Assembly: GCA_022579005.1 (NCBI GenBank)
Contig: MU401465.1
Span: 287,977 to 351,976, forward strand
Direction of reading: 5' to 3'
Source: Poronia punctata
Taxonomy: Eukaryota; Ascomycota; Sordariomycetes; Xylariales; Xylariaceae
Length of the DNA stretch: 64,000 nt
The position numbers and the translations under genes were made by a program. This document shows, piece after piece, positions 1-11,335 of this stretch. Within the stretch, counting starts at the first letter, position 1, and each line of letters opens with the position of its first letter. The notes below the pieces were generated by a model that worked only from the letters and a program-made list of their open reading frames with translations, had not been told where the DNA came from and did not search any database.

Positions 1-170
1 AAGCAACCGAATACATCCATCAACTGGAGCGACGGAACCGATCGGCCGCACAGAAGAACGAGGAACTAGCGCAGAGACTCCGAGCCTTTGAACAACTCTT
101 TGGGACGGTTCCTAGTTCTAACTGGCGGCTTCAGGGCTATGGAGGTCCGGTCTATAATCAGCGTTTCTGA
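1..170 (+). CDS. C-terminal end of a bHLH transcription factor (partial, 5' end outside window)
   Basis: The third frame is open from the window edge to a TGA at 168-170 and gives about 55 residues. It starts ATEYIHQLERRN and continues as a charged, leucine-spaced helix (EELAQRLRAFEQLFG), then a short Gly/Tyr-rich tail. The ATEYI-x-LE step is what is seen at the end of helix 2 of fungal basic helix-loop-helix factors, where it runs into a leucine-zipper-like coiled coil used for dimerisation. The basic region and helix 1 would lie upstream, outside the window. The assignment to bHLH rests only on this helix, so a different coiled-coil protein is possible. No target genes can be inferred. Confidence 0.6.
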   Translation, partial: ATEYIHQLERRNRSAAQKNEELAQRLRAFEQLFGTVPSSNWRLQGYGGPVYNQRF

Positions 171-1040
171 TGAAACTTCGAACTACTTATATTCGCAAGC
201 TTTCCGCAGGTCGAAGCAGCACAGAATGTGTTGACAACACTAGGTCCACGGTATGAGGGCATCATGTTGGTATTTTTTCGGCACAGGCGTCATGGGAACA
301 ACAAAACGGGCGGTATACTCAGCTCACATTTCAGCTTTTTTCATCATGAAGGCATATGAATGAAACCAAGGAGGATAAAGAAAGTACACGCAGGCCAAAA
401 GGCCGCATGACGTCATTTATTACGTCGTCAAACGTTCAACGATTCGTTACGGTTGCTTCTTACCCTATATACCCATCGGATTTATGGCGAGATACATAAC
501 TCACATGAACGAATTTTTACTATTTGGCACACGATCTGGCTTATCCGCGTTGCTTTACACTACAAAAGTGCGTTTTTCTTCAAAAAAATCCCAAGATTTG
601 CCGGGAACATGTGGAGGAGATGGATTGTATACACATAGACGTCCATATACCTTATCTACCAACACATATATCCAATGACATGAACCATGCTATGCGGCTC
701 TTGGAGGTGAGGGGTGTGTTCCCCAAGGTCCGGTCTCGTATATATTTCCTCTTTTCGTAAGAGCAGCGGTAAAGCTCAATTTGATTGAAGGAAAAATACG
801 CATGGTTCTTTGCTGCTGCATTGTCACTGACTAGATACCACCGAAATACTACCGCCAACCCACACTGGCTGCCTGGTAAGTAGAAATATCACACATGTGT
901 TCCGGGTCGGCAACGTTGCCCAGACTGGGTCTATTAATAATATACAAGGAATAAAATTGCACCACACCATGTCCATGACAAGACAAAGTCCGATGGAAAG
1001 GCCTTGACTCCTAAAGCCTGCTTAAACATAGACCAAGTGT
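171..1040. other. Intergenic, convergent 3' ends
   Basis: This 870-base spacer lies between the bHLH 3' end and the 3' end of the Icp55 gene on the other strand. It must contain both 3' UTRs. The small reading frames at 453-858 overlap each other on both strands, are low in codon structure and resemble nothing known. I see no RNA gene or repeat. Confidence 0.6.
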
Positions 1041-2555
1041 TCAGCTCCGGAGAGCTTCGATATCATCAACCTCCTTAACCGCCTCGGTGGTAAGGACGAA
1101 GGGGTTATCATCGCCGATAGCAACACTATCTTCGATACGCACGCCCAATCCACGGAAGTGTTTGGGAAATCTGTCGTCATCGGGCACATAAACGCCAGGC
1201 TCGATGGTAATGCAATGACCCTCCTTTAGGACGACGTTTCGCGGGTATCCCGGCACGTCATGGACGTCCAGCCCAATGTAATGGCCCACGTGGTGGGGGA
1301 ATAGCTTATCCATGACATTTCCGCCGAGGTCGAAACCGAGCTGCACCAGCTCCTCGCGCAGGGCGCGTTCCGTGATTCCGTGTAGTTGGTCGAGCGTGAG
1401 GTTAGCGCTGGCGCGGCATAGGGATACGGAGGCGCGTTGGGCCTTTAGCACGGCGTTGTAGAGATCGCGCTGGGCGGGGGTGAATCTTCCCGATACGGGC
1501 CACGTGCGGGTGATGTCGGTTACGTAGGTGCCGTATTCGCCGCCGGCGTCGACGAGGACGGTCTCTTCCGGATCCAAGGGCGCGTTGTTGAGCACGTAGT
1601 GGATTAGGAGACCTCTCGATCCGCCGGCTACCACGGGTATGTACGCCTGCCCGTCGAGCCCGGACATCTGGTAGGTGTACTCGAGAAAGGCGGCGAGTTC
1701 TTTCTCCGTGGTCCAGGATCGGCGCATGGCGGCCGTCAGGGCGCGGCCCGAGTCCCGCCCCGCGCGCCGCATGCAGGCGATCTCGGCGGAGGATTTGATG
1801 GCGCGGAGAGCGTTGATGTGCGTTTTCAACGGGCTGTAGGCGGAGATGTTCGGGGCGGAAAGTCGTAGGAGATTCCCAAAGGATGTCTCCACGCCGTGTT
1901 TCGTGCGCTCTGCATCCGTGTACACCCTCTCGACACCTTTGAGCGCCTCGCGCAGGAGCGGACCAGAGCTCCCGATATCCCCTACTTCATCGGCATTCCA
2001 GACATCCCTGGCTGCGTCGATGCCGCTCCAGGGCCCACTCCACTGCTCGTTCTGGGGGCTCTTGGGGCGACAGAAGAGATGGAAAATATAATCGTCGGCT
2101 GCATCGCCCGTCTTCCGCAATACAGCGATGGATTCGGGCTCGTTGAAGCCAGTGAGGTATAAAAAGTTGGAGTCTTGTCTGAAACCATGGAACACCGCGC
2201 CGCTACGGTATTGGACTGCGGCGGAGCGCAGGATCACGGCGGAGTTGGGCGGAAGGGAAGCGCATAGGCGGGACCGCCTCTCGTGATATTCTTGGGCCGT
2301 GATTCCGGGTGTCAATTCTCCTGGTTTGAGGAGATGAGGATGGGTTTCGTGGACGGGTTGGCCGAAGAGGAGGCCCGAGGCTGATACCTCTGATGATGTT
2401 GCGTAGGTCCTGGCTCGGTTCGAGATCTGTGGTATTATACTCGCGCATCTTCGGCTGGGTATCGAAGCCGATGTGAATATGGACTGGGTGCGCGAATGCG
2501 CTTGGCGATTAAGACATTGTTGGAGTTGCCGTATAGGCAGCGTTCTTGACTTCAT
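1041..2555 (-). CDS. icp55: Icp55-type mitochondrial Xaa-Pro aminopeptidase (M24B)
   Basis: This intronless gene encodes 504 residues, the usual size for Icp55/XPNPEP3. The family trims one residue from the new N-terminus of imported mitochondrial proteins after MPP cleavage, stabilising them. The first ~52 residues are rich in Arg and Ser with almost no acidic residues and end RARTYAT, a good mitochondrial presequence. The aminopeptidase-P N-domain follows (about 80-230; SRLCASLPPNSAVIL, FLYLTGFNEPES). The pita-bread catalytic domain carries all five metal ligands: D336 (VDAGG), D347 (VTDITR), H425 (HHVGHYIGLDVHD), E452 (IEPGVY) and E475 (RIEDS). It should therefore be an active di-metal enzyme. 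The ATG at 2555-2553 is the natural start because it precedes the presequence. It is divergent from the Dbf4 gene, with 1.2 kb between them. Confidence 0.93.
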   Translation of the reverse strand: MKSRTLPIRQLQQCLNRQAHSRTQSIFTSASIPSRRCASIIPQISNRARTYATSSEVSASGLLFGQPVHETHPHLLKPGELTPGITAQEYHERRSRLCASLPPNSAVILRSAAVQYRSGAVFHGFRQDSNFLYLTGFNEPESIAVLRKTGDAADDYIFHLFCRPKSPQNEQWSGPWSGIDAARDVWNADEVGDIGSSGPLLREALKGVERVYTDAERTKHGVETSFGNLLRLSAPNISAYSPLKTHINALRAIKSSAEIACMRRAGRDSGRALTAAMRRSWTTEKELAAFLEYTYQMSGLDGQAYIPVVAGGSRGLLIHYVLNNAPLDPEETVLVDAGGEYGTYVTDITRTWPVSGRFTPAQRDLYNAVLKAQRASVSLCRASANLTLDQLHGITERALREELVQLGFDLGGNVMDKLFPHHVGHYIGLDVHDVPGYPRNVVLKEGHCITIEPGVYVPDDDRFPKHFRGLGVRIEDSVAIGDDNPFVLTTEAVKEVDDIEALRS

Positions 2556-3785
2556 CTTGACACTGTAAATGAAGGTGGGCTATAAGAGCGGACCGCTTCG
2601 CATCGTGCGGGCCGGCGGCGGATAGGAAGCACTTCCTCCTAATTATGAGTGTCGTAACTTGCAATTGTAATCGTGGCAGTGGTTCTGTTTCGGCACCAAA
2701 TGAACCTTTGGACAAAGTATTCAAGCAGAGGAAAATCGGCAGATGTGATGAAGGCGTTGCGATTGATGGCTGGTTAGATATCGAATTTCGGAAGTGGCAT
2801 GTAATTAGCAGTGGCCTTGCGAGTACATCTTGATCGTGTGCCTCGCTCCCACCGGGCCACCTAACGGTACTAGCCTCACTTGCGTTTCTAGAACATCGAA
2901 TTTGCACTATATTCCAAAAGCGGTAATGAGCTCCAAGGCCGTTATATCCGAAGAGGCAAGGCGCTAATGGTTGCTGTGCACTGGGGTGGGGTGGGGTAAA
3001 CGGCCGGCCGTGCTCAAAATATTGTTGTTATGATGTTATGTTAGATCCCATTTGGGTTAGGTGTGCCAAGGTACCCTGTACTTCGGACTGCTGGCTGGTC
3101 TGTGTGCCCGTTGCGCGCCATCTTTTGCAGAACCAATGCCGAGCATCAATTGCTGACCTGTACCTCGACTACCTACTACCAAGACTACGAGCCTCTTTCA
3201 ACGCACTCTAAACTCGCTCGCCCTTATCCCTCTTGTGCTTTCCATAAAGCTACTTTACAAGTTCAGCGTTGCGGTGTTGCGTGTTTTTCGTGTTTTTGAA
3301 GTCGTTGGTAGTCCTGGGAGTTGTTGGAAGGCTTTTTCGGTCCCCATGTCCGCGAAACTTTGATTTAGCTCGCGTCGTGCTTGACCTGTCACGGTTCCGT
3401 CTCGCGTGCATACCTGGTAAGCTTAAACCCCTCCAACTCCAAACAGTAAACTTGCAAGCAAACATAACTGCTTATTGCAACTACTGTGTTGACTTTCAAG
3501 TTCAATTATTTTAAACTGACATTTAATATTATCTTATGATAGCCTTGTTTGATATTTCAGGACTTGGGTTGCGGGCAAGATTACTGTCGTGTCGGCCAAG
3601 CGTGTCGGCCAATCATCACCCAAGTTACCAGTTAAACACCGAGATTCACCAACCAACCACCAACAGACCCACGTCAGAATCCACAACCTCGACATCAAGA
3701 AGCCGTGCTTTGCAAGAGAGCATGGTCAAAAGTAACTCGTATACCAGCAGCATTCCTACTACCTGGGCCAATTGATTTTGCCGTC
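2556..3785. other. Divergent promoter region; possible 5' UTR intron of the Dbf4 gene
   Basis: This 1.2-kb stretch separates the divergent Icp55 and Dbf4 genes. Most of it should be promoter and leader sequence. A possible 5' UTR intron runs from about 3417 (CTG|GTAAGC) to 3560 (ATTTCAG|G), with a CTGAC lariat-like site near 3515. The leader after it is long and CA-rich. The open frames here are on both strands, short and not convincing. The intron is a guess from splice motifs only. Confidence 0.4.
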
Positions 3786-5973
3786 ATGTCTAGTCGAAGA
3801 ATTCCTTTATCGACCAATCAAAATGTTGCCAACTCACCTCTTCGAACTGCTGCCCTGAAGCAAAAGCGTACTCTTGCTCAGATCCAACGAGAAGACCAAT
3901 ATGGACAGCCACCTACAAAGAAGCTAGTCCTCGATGCTAGCACGCAGCGTGTGATCAAGTCGCCAACGCAACAACTACGCGTCACCAAGAGTCAAATCCC
4001 TCTTCAAGCACGCCGTCCAACAACGACGACAACATCAACAACCGCCTCTAACGCCACCACCTCTTACGATTCGAAGCTTTCACGGGCTAAATCCGTTTCC
4101 CGTGCCCAACCGAACGCTTTAGCTGCACCTGAGTATGCCGAGGTTGATATCCGGGAGATCCAAGCATGGCAGGAGCACCACCGTGCCCGGTTTCCCAAGT
4201 CACTATTTTACTTTGACCAGATTCCCAACGACATAGCACATAGGCTCAAAAAGCAGATAGCTGCACTGGGTGGTGTGAGTTCATCTTGCTCCCTTGGACT
4301 CGTGTTGTACTCACAAAACCAATTATAGCGCGAGACAGCGTTCTTCTCCGTCGATGTTTCCCATGTCGTGACCAGTCGGCCCATCCCCGTCGGAGATACA
4401 GCAGATCATAACGACGACCGGAGCAGGACCCTTGGAAAAGAGTCCACATCCCGGGAACCGGAACAAGAGACGATCAACCCCTCGTTGCTAACTCGAAACA
4501 CCGACACCACTCTTCGAAGGCTCTTCGATGCCGACTTGCGTGCCCGTAACCACCGAGTGCCACCGCAGCCTACCGACCGAACCTTGAGACCACCAAAGAA
4601 ATCTGTTGATATCTTGATACGGGCAAAGGAGATGGGAAAGAAGATTTGGACGGTAGAAAAACTGTTTCGGACGACCCAATTGCTTTTGGAAACGGACCCC
4701 TACCGGTGTGCGGACTTGGCATACGGGCGCGGAAAACATGTCCGTGCTGCACAGACCGAGTCAAGGGAGGAAGGAGATCGTAACCTTTTACGTCTCTTGC
4801 AGAATGAACGTGTCAATGGGCCGTCTGATCGCGACCCCACGGTTCTGGCGCAAGAGCTGGTCTACTTCAAGGGCCCATATATCTACGTATACGATATTGA
4901 AGAGAAGAGGAAGCCGATCATGATAAAGGAGTATGCTAAGCCGGCGGACAAATCCAAAGGTGAATGGCCGCAATTCCAGACGGCGTCTATCGGCCGTTGC
5001 CCTTTTGTTGAGGATTCCGAAGTTCGAGAACAAAGAGAAGCTATGGAAGCAAGGGCAGCCGAGAAGGCCAGGGCTAGAGCGGCAGCCCAAGAAGCCCATG
5101 ATAAAGCTCTGGAGAAGAAGCCGATACTACAGCCACCTCGAATAGGGATGACTGCCCCGAAACCTGTGACGGGGAAGCGCACTCTTGGAGAGATGGAGCA
5201 GGGTCACAATCGTCAGTCCAGCGTGGCTTCTGCCAAATTTCCAACCCGCCCTCACGCGTTTGATGGGGAGAACAAGGACTTTCCCCTCAAGGCCTTCACC
5301 GGTCGATCGACCACTAACCGACTGGTTGGTTGTGAGCCTGTGGCTTCGGGCTTGCAGCAGCACAAGGTGACATCGGCTATCCGGTCACAGATGGTATCTT
5401 CGACTGCGGCCACCCCTGGTGTTATCACTGGCCTAAGCAAAGAAGTGCATGGCCTCCAACGCCAAGTACTGCAGCGACACTCGACGACTTCAACGCGGCA
5501 GCAAGATCAGCATCCTCGCCGCACTGGTGAGAACACCATGGAAGATGGTGCCGTCAAACGTCCTACGACCCACGACCGGGCTTCGAGTCGAATGCATGGT
5601 GTCATAGACGGCAAGGCAAGAGACGATTCCACGCGTAAAGCCGAGACCACTAGCTCTAGGAAGAAGGAGCTAGACCGCGAACTCAAACCAGGGTACTGTG
5701 AAAACTGTGCCGAGAAGTACCTTGATTTTGACGAGGTAAGAAGAAGCAGCTAAAGATGTTTTTTGTGTATGCATATCGCTAACTATTATCTAGCATATCG
5801 AGTCCAAAGGTCATCGTAAATTCGCAGAGAATGATGACAATTGGGTAGAGTTGGATGACTTGCTTGCCCAACTTGAGCGTATCCCTAAACGTCAGGCATG
5901 GAAGCCATCTCTGACTTGGAGTCAATCATCAGAGAATGACGTATTCCTGGACCGCTCCGAATCGGTCTACTAA
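3786..5973 (+). CDS. nimO: Dbf4/Dfp1/NimO-type regulatory subunit of the Cdc7 kinase
   Basis: Exons 3786-4274, 4329-5735 and 5794-5973 give 691 residues. The introns are 54 and 58 nt, both phase 0. Dbf4 proteins activate Cdc7 (Hsk1) to phosphorylate the MCM helicase at replication origins in S phase. Three family motifs are visible. Motif N is the BRCT-like stretch around 139-178 (FPKSLFYFDQIP, then FFSVDVSHVVTSR across intron 1). Motif M is at about 341-392 (YFKGPYIYVYDIEEKRKPIMIKEY). The C-terminal zinc finger, motif C, uses C620, C623, H633 and H639 and is split by intron 2, directly before H633. Between M and C lies a long basic, low-complexity linker. The ATG at 3786 gives MSSRRIPLSTNQNVANSPLRTAALKQKR, a typical N-terminus for the family. 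NimO is the Aspergillus name. The second intron is essential, since without it the zinc finger is lost. Confidence 0.92.
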
Positions 5974-6987
5974 AGGGCGGGCTCTTTCTTGTCACGTGGT
6001 TCGTTCTCTGGGTGGACCGAGTCCTTGACCAATCTTACTTCCTATCGCACCCTTCCCTTTCGTCAAGGTAGGTGTGATGCGGAAAGGCCCGAGTTTATAC
6101 GTTGTCCGATGCCCTTTCCGGACTCGTGACAACTCTCTTCTACAGCTAATTTTTTAAATTTCTCTGGCGCGGCATGGAAACGCATGGTGGGGTATGGAGC
6201 ATATTCGGTCTTCTTTTCTGTCTCTGGCTCATGGTCCATGGTATGGCCATGCTTGTATTTGCGTTGCATTGGGGCGAGCATGGGTGTAACATGTGCATTG
6301 CACCTGCTCCGGCATTCTTTGCATAGTGGAAGTTTCTGCTTCACCTCATGCTCCCTTGGTAGCGGTGACGGCGGGTGATGGTGGGTGATTGCTGTGGTGG
6401 TCTGGTTAGAGGCCAAACAAGGGTCGATGAAGATCATGGATGGAACCAAGCGACTGTAGATATATTCTTTAAAGGGGCTTACTGGAACGTACGTGCTCGT
6501 CTATCAGCTGTATATTATCCAACGCTCAATACATACAAAATGAAGTAACCCCCTCAGCCTCATCTACTCTATTGTGTAATCATGTTGGAACCTTTGATCC
6601 TCTACCATGCCCCTTGGTGGCCTCCTTTCAGCTTCCCCCTTTTCCTCTCTTTAACTCCTTTTTGCCCCCACCTTTCTTCTTGCTTGGGGGGATATTGTAC
6701 TCTCTTGCTGTCCGGGACTACGAGGATGAAAAGGGGCTGGGTTCGGTAGTCAATATAAAGCAAACTCGTATAGGTTCTGAAAAGACAAAATGGAGTCGAG
6801 ATATATAATCCTTATTTTCCTTGTAAGTAGTCTATAAACGAATCTTCTTTCTCTAGCACTCTATATTCTAATTCCTTCTATCTTCAACTCCTTCGCCATC
6901 TTTTCTGTCTCAACCCCGTGGTACCACTTCATCAATAACTCCCCCCTCCCTTCTCTATCTGTCAACATGGCTTTCCAAAACTTCTCC
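5974..6987. other. Intergenic, convergent 3' ends
   Basis: This 1-kb spacer lies between the Dbf4 stop and the stop of the flavoprotein gene on the other strand. It is pyrimidine-rich from about 6590 to 6960 and should contain both 3' UTRs. No conserved frame, RNA or repeat is seen. Confidence 0.55.
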
Positions 6988-8334
6988 CTAAACCTCCATC
7001 CCCAACCTCTCCAAAAACCCTTTCAGCGTAACACCATCCCCCTCATCCGCCCCTTGAAACGCCGGATCAGCAAGTCTCAAAATCCCCTCCACATCCCCGA
7101 GATCTTTGGGGGGATAAATCAACTCTGTGTTGATAAACCTCTTCACCTTCTTCCCCTCCTGACCCGAATAGCCAACAACGACATCCCAACCCTCACCCAC
7201 CACGGCGCCGGCAGAACCTAAATCAAGGCAAACCCCATAAAACGGCTGCTCATACTTCTTCAGCAACGCCGGAAGCCCGAGAATCTCCGCCGCGGAATTA
7301 TACCCGGCAATCTTGCCCAGGGGTCCGGCATGCTGACACGACATCTTGGCAAAATGGCCCCCTTTCGCATCCGCCAGGGCGGCGGCCGCATCGCCGGCGA
7401 CATAGACATCCCTATCCACGCGCAGGTATTCGTCGACGAGTAATCTGCCCGACTTATCCCTTTTCTCCTTCTCAAAGAAATCGGTAAGTCCCGTGGCGTA
7501 AACTCCGGCCGTCCAAATAGCTGTCCTGGTCTCGATCCTCTCGCCATTATCGAGATTCACGCCTTGTTCGTCGACGGAGGCCACGCCGGTGTTGAGGAGG
7601 ACTCGGACGTTTAGATGGGCTAATGCTTGTCTGATGTACGGTGTTGTTCCGTCGTCTCCTGGGCCGATTTTCGAGCCGCGCTCGATAAGCACCACATTCA
7701 TTTTTTCTTTTTGTTGTTGTTGGGGTTGTTGTTGGGGTCCGAAGATGGTTGAAAGTCGAGAGGGTAATTCGGCAGCGACTTCTACGCCCGTAAACCCGCC
7801 TCCGCAAACGACTACCGTGTTTCTTCCTTTGCAAGGAGAAGTAGAAGTACAAGTAGATTCGGCAAGGGAATGGAGGTGTTTGTCGAGCTTGACAGCATCT
7901 TCAAACTGATCAACGGCGAAGGCGGCTTCTGGTTTTCCGAGAAGTCGTGATCCGGCGGCTAGGACCAATTTATCGTATCCTAAAACAGTTCCGGTCTTGC
8001 TTCCATTGTACAGGTAGGAGATTTCCCGCCTGTGGATGTCGATGGAATCGACAGTCCCGGGAATGAACTTGATACCGCAGACGCGATAGATTTCCTCGAC
8101 GGACTCGGTCATTTTTTCGGGGGCGGCTTCGTATAGACGGGGACGAAGGATGAGGTTTGCTGTTGGGGCGATGACGATTACTTCGATGTTGGAAGAAGTC
8201 TTGTTGTTGTTGTTGTTGTTTTTGTTGGAAGTATTGTTGGGGGAGAGGTTGAGTGTGATGAGACGACGGGCGGATAAGGCGGCCCAGAAACCGGCGAAGC
8301 CTGAGCCGATGATGATGATTCTTTGAGGAGACAT
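6988..8334 (-). CDS. FAD/NAD(P)-dependent oxidoreductase of the NDH-2/AIF-like family
   Basis: A single uninterrupted frame gives 448 residues. The N-terminus RIIIIGSGFAGFWAAL is a dinucleotide-binding fold for FAD (GSGFAG at 10-15). A second Rossmann motif for NAD(P)H is at 178-187 (GGGFTGVEVA), and the second FAD motif is at 311-317 (YVAGDAA). This order is that of the Pyr_redox_2 fold found in type II NADH dehydrogenases, AMID/AIF-like proteins and related quinone reductases. No mitochondrial presequence or C-terminal membrane helix is seen, so a soluble protein is more likely than a classical respiratory NDH-2. Two low-complexity inserts, Asn-rich at 33-44 and Gln-rich at 200-208, sit in surface-loop positions. 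The gene is intronless. It is divergent from the Zn2Cys6 factor (735 bp apart), but a functional link is only speculation. Confidence 0.85.
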   Translation of the reverse strand: MSPQRIIIIGSGFAGFWAALSARRLITLNLSPNNTSNKNNNNNNKTSSNIEVIVIAPTANLILRPRLYEAAPEKMTESVEEIYRVCGIKFIPGTVDSIDIHRREISYLYNGSKTGTVLGYDKLVLAAGSRLLGKPEAAFAVDQFEDAVKLDKHLHSLAESTCTSTSPCKGRNTVVVCGGGFTGVEVAAELPSRLSTIFGPQQQPQQQQKEKMNVVLIERGSKIGPGDDGTTPYIRQALAHLNVRVLLNTGVASVDEQGVNLDNGERIETRTAIWTAGVYATGLTDFFEKEKRDKSGRLLVDEYLRVDRDVYVAGDAAAALADAKGGHFAKMSCQHAGPLGKIAGYNSAAEILGLPALLKKYEQPFYGVCLDLGSAGAVVGEGWDVVVGYSGQEGKKVKRFINTELIYPPKDLGDVEGILRLADPAFQGADEGDGVTLKGFLERLGMEV

Positions 8335-9069
8335 TGTTGATTTGTTTAGTGGATTGATATTTCGAGTGATAGTAAGTAGGGTATAAAAAACAAGGATAGA
8401 GTAGCTTGTGTTATTTCTCTAATGTCTTTCTTGTAGGTATTGGTATACAACTTCCCTTTATCATAAACGTCCAAAGGTATGATATATATATATATATATA
8501 TATACAAATACGTGGTTGTCAACATCTCGTCAACTCGCTCGTCCATATCGGCTTCGGCTTTTCATTTCCCACTTACTCACGAAAGACATGACGACGGCAA
8601 CCCGGCAACACACTCACCACTTGAAACGCCATCATGACCCGAAACGAAATATCGACGGCTAAAACTAAACCTTTTGCTTACGAAATTCACAAAAACACAT
8701 ACCAGACGTCGTAAAAAGGTGTCGATGTGTGAGTCAGCTATGATGAAAAAGGGATGTCTTGATGTCTTGGCAAGCTGACATGAGATGACATTGCATCTTC
8801 GGCACACCGAAAAATACCGGTACCCCAAAACGGATACCCGTTACCCGCATTACGTGAATACCCGGGTGCCCGAAAACATTCATTCAGCTCAGTCGATTCC
8901 TTTACCTTGGCCAGTTCCCCGACTTTCAACTTCCGAGCCGCCGTCTGAAAAACAAAAGTAAGTAACCAAGTAAACCAACCAGCCTTTGACTTCAATCCGG
9001 GATTGACTAAAAGGTTAACTAGGTAACCAACCAATTCCACAAGCCATCTACCTACCTAAATACACGAAC
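8335..9069. other. Divergent promoter region between the flavoprotein and Zn2Cys6 genes
   Basis: 735 bases lie between two divergent start codons, so both promoters are here. It holds a TA microsatellite and a stretch of CCGGTACCCC/TACCCG-rich sequence near 8810-8870. TACCTA steps lie just before the downstream ATG. No gene is apparent. Confidence 0.6.
8482..8504. repeat. (AT)n microsatellite
   Basis: About eleven uninterrupted AT units lie 150 bases upstream of the flavoprotein start codon, within its promoter region. Such tracts vary in length between isolates. Confidence 0.95.
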
Positions 9070-10121
9070 ATGGACACTGAAGACTCATCCTCTACCACGA
9101 ATGGGGTGGTAGGAGGAGGAGCGGGAGTGAATGCTCGTGTATCAGTCGCCTGTCTATCCTGTCGTAGCCGTCATGTCCGATGCGACGCACGACAACCAAG
9201 CTGCATGAGATGTTCGGCCGAGGGGAAGACGTGTCAATATGTCAAGTCCCGTAGAGGAGGCTTGGATCGGGCCAGACTAGCCGAGCGTCGACGTGTAACC
9301 GATTCGCCGTCTCGTACGAGAGAGGAAGAGACAGAGACCCAACTGACTTTCACTTCATCGTCCGGACCTGGGAATCGGAAAAGAAGGGTTATTACCCAAG
9401 CTCAATTCCAATCGGATTCTGATAATGGCAACGAAGCGGGAAACAATAACACGTCCACGTCCACGCCTAGTTCATCGTTAAACGACCTAGCGGTAGAAGA
9501 ATTCTCCTCCGTCGAGACAGACCTTCTCGTCGGATTATTCTACAAACACTTCCACCCATGTCACCCCTGCGTCTTACCACGACACACTCTCCACCAGCTT
9601 CACTCGACATCGACATCGACATCGACATCAACATCATCAGGCAGTAGCATAACCCTCCTAATATCCATCCTCCGCTTCATCGGATCCCTATACTCGTATT
9701 CCAACCGAGACCTCACATCCCAGCTAAACACCAAGATCATCCAAGGATTCCTCACCCAACACCCACCCGACGACGCCTATCTAGTCCAATGCCATCTCCT
9801 CTATTCCATCGCTCTATACTGGAGTGCCGAAAAGACGGAATCCCGAAAAGAAATCGATGCCGCGATTAGCTTGGCTTTGGACCTTGGCATGCATCGTCGA
9901 GATTTCGCCCTCGAACACGGCGGAGATGATGTCGTCGTGCAGGAGAGTTTGAGAAGGACGTGGTGGGTACTCTATTGCACGGATGCTTACTACGCCGCTA
10001 TTAAACGGAGACCGACATTCCCGCTTTGCGATGTCGATACAGATACCGAACTTCCTTGTGAAGAGGACGAGTATGAATCAGGTGTAAAGTTCCTTTCCAC
10101 CAGCGGCCGTCTTTGCTAAAT

Positions 10122-10160
<39 letters not shown>

Positions 10161-11335
10161 GATTCTTCACTAACCTTTCTTCAGTCAATACCCTCTCCCC
10201 CCAAAACCCTCGAAGACTTCGACACGCGGGAATTCACCCTCGAAACGCAAAAGTTCTCCTCCTTCGCCTATCTCATAGGCGCAACCCGCAGCATCGCCCT
10301 GGCATTATCAGCCGGTTCGCCCAATACCGAGAGCTGGCTGTCTCCCACGACCATCGCCGAGGTCGACGCCATCATCGACTCGTGGTTTCTTCTCTTGCCC
10401 AAGGAGAAGATGGAGGTGTTGAAGGAGGGAAACGTAGTCGATGAACTCATGTTTCAGGCCCATATGGCCGTGCATGCGTGAGTTTGATACCTTACCTACA
10501 TTACCTACCTTACCTACCTACGTATTCCCTTCATTCGGTACCGAATTTCTTCTTTTTTTCTTTTTCTTTTTCTTTTCAAGAACAGAGAAAAGAAGATGAG
10601 TGCCAGCTAACGTTATAAAACAACAACCCATCCAGAAACCTAATAGCCCTCCACCGTCCCTTCTCCCGCCTCCCCTACCACCCCCTAGAAGGAAAATCAT
10701 CCTGTCTCGTCGAGCCCCCCCCCTCCTCCGCATCCGCCTCCGCCTCCCTCCTCCCAGGAAAGGATGACGACTCCTCCTCCTCCTCGCCCGAGACAACAGC
10801 CCACACACAACGCTGTCTCCAATCCGTCGAAGCCCAACTCCGTCTCCTCGTCTTACCCGCACCGCCCTTCCGTCGAAGCCCATTCACAGTGTGCATGACC
10901 GCCGCAGGAACAAACACACTGTTAGCCGCCATCGGCGCCTTATTCGCCGGTCGTCGAAAGGCTGTAGCTCGCCACCAACTCCGTCTCGTCCTGGGTTACA
11001 TCAGGGCACTCGCCTCCGTCTGGCCCCAGGGTCGGTATAATCTTGTTGAGATCCAGACCATAGCCCAGGAAGTACTCGCACCCAAACATCGGCTGCAGTC
11101 TGTTACTTCGTCAGCTGGTTGGGATGGCACCGTCGCCAAGACGACGCAGGTGCAGGTGCAGGTACAGACACCGCAGACACCACCTGATATGGCCCCTGTG
11201 ACCGACGGGCTGGCCTTCAACTGGAGTAATCCCGCGTTGGACTTTGGGGCCCAGGAAGGTCATGAACCCTTCTGGGGCCTCGACAATGAACTTCAACATG
11301 ATATACCTATTTGGTTTAGCAGCTTTGTAACCTAG
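9070..11335 (+). CDS. Zn(II)2Cys6 fungal transcription factor
   Basis: Exons 9070-10083, 10185-10477 and 10636-11335 give 668 residues. The N-terminal zinc cluster is complete: C28, C31, C38, C45, C48 and C55 with spacing C-x2-C-x6-C-x6-C-x2-C-x6-C. The basic linker VKSRRGGLDRAR follows. The fungal-specific middle homology region begins near 155 (DLLVGLFYKHFHPCHPCVLP) and continues through LVQCHLLYSIALYWS, RRTWWVLYCTDAYYA and, across intron 2, MAVHANLIALHRPFSRLP. Each of these is a recognisable block of that domain. Intron 1 (101 nt) contains a long T run. Intron 2 (158 nt) is rich in TACCTA. A Thr-Ser tract at about 180-190 comes from a GACATC repeat. The protein is a nuclear DNA-binding regulator with unknown targets; the divergent flavoprotein gene is a reasonable but untested candidate. 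Confidence 0.9.
10125..10159. repeat. Poly-T run of 35 bases inside intron 1 of the Zn2Cys6 gene
   Basis: 35 consecutive T lie about 25 bases before the acceptor of intron 1, so the run doubles as an extreme polypyrimidine tract. The exact length may be unreliable in an assembly. Confidence 0.9.
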
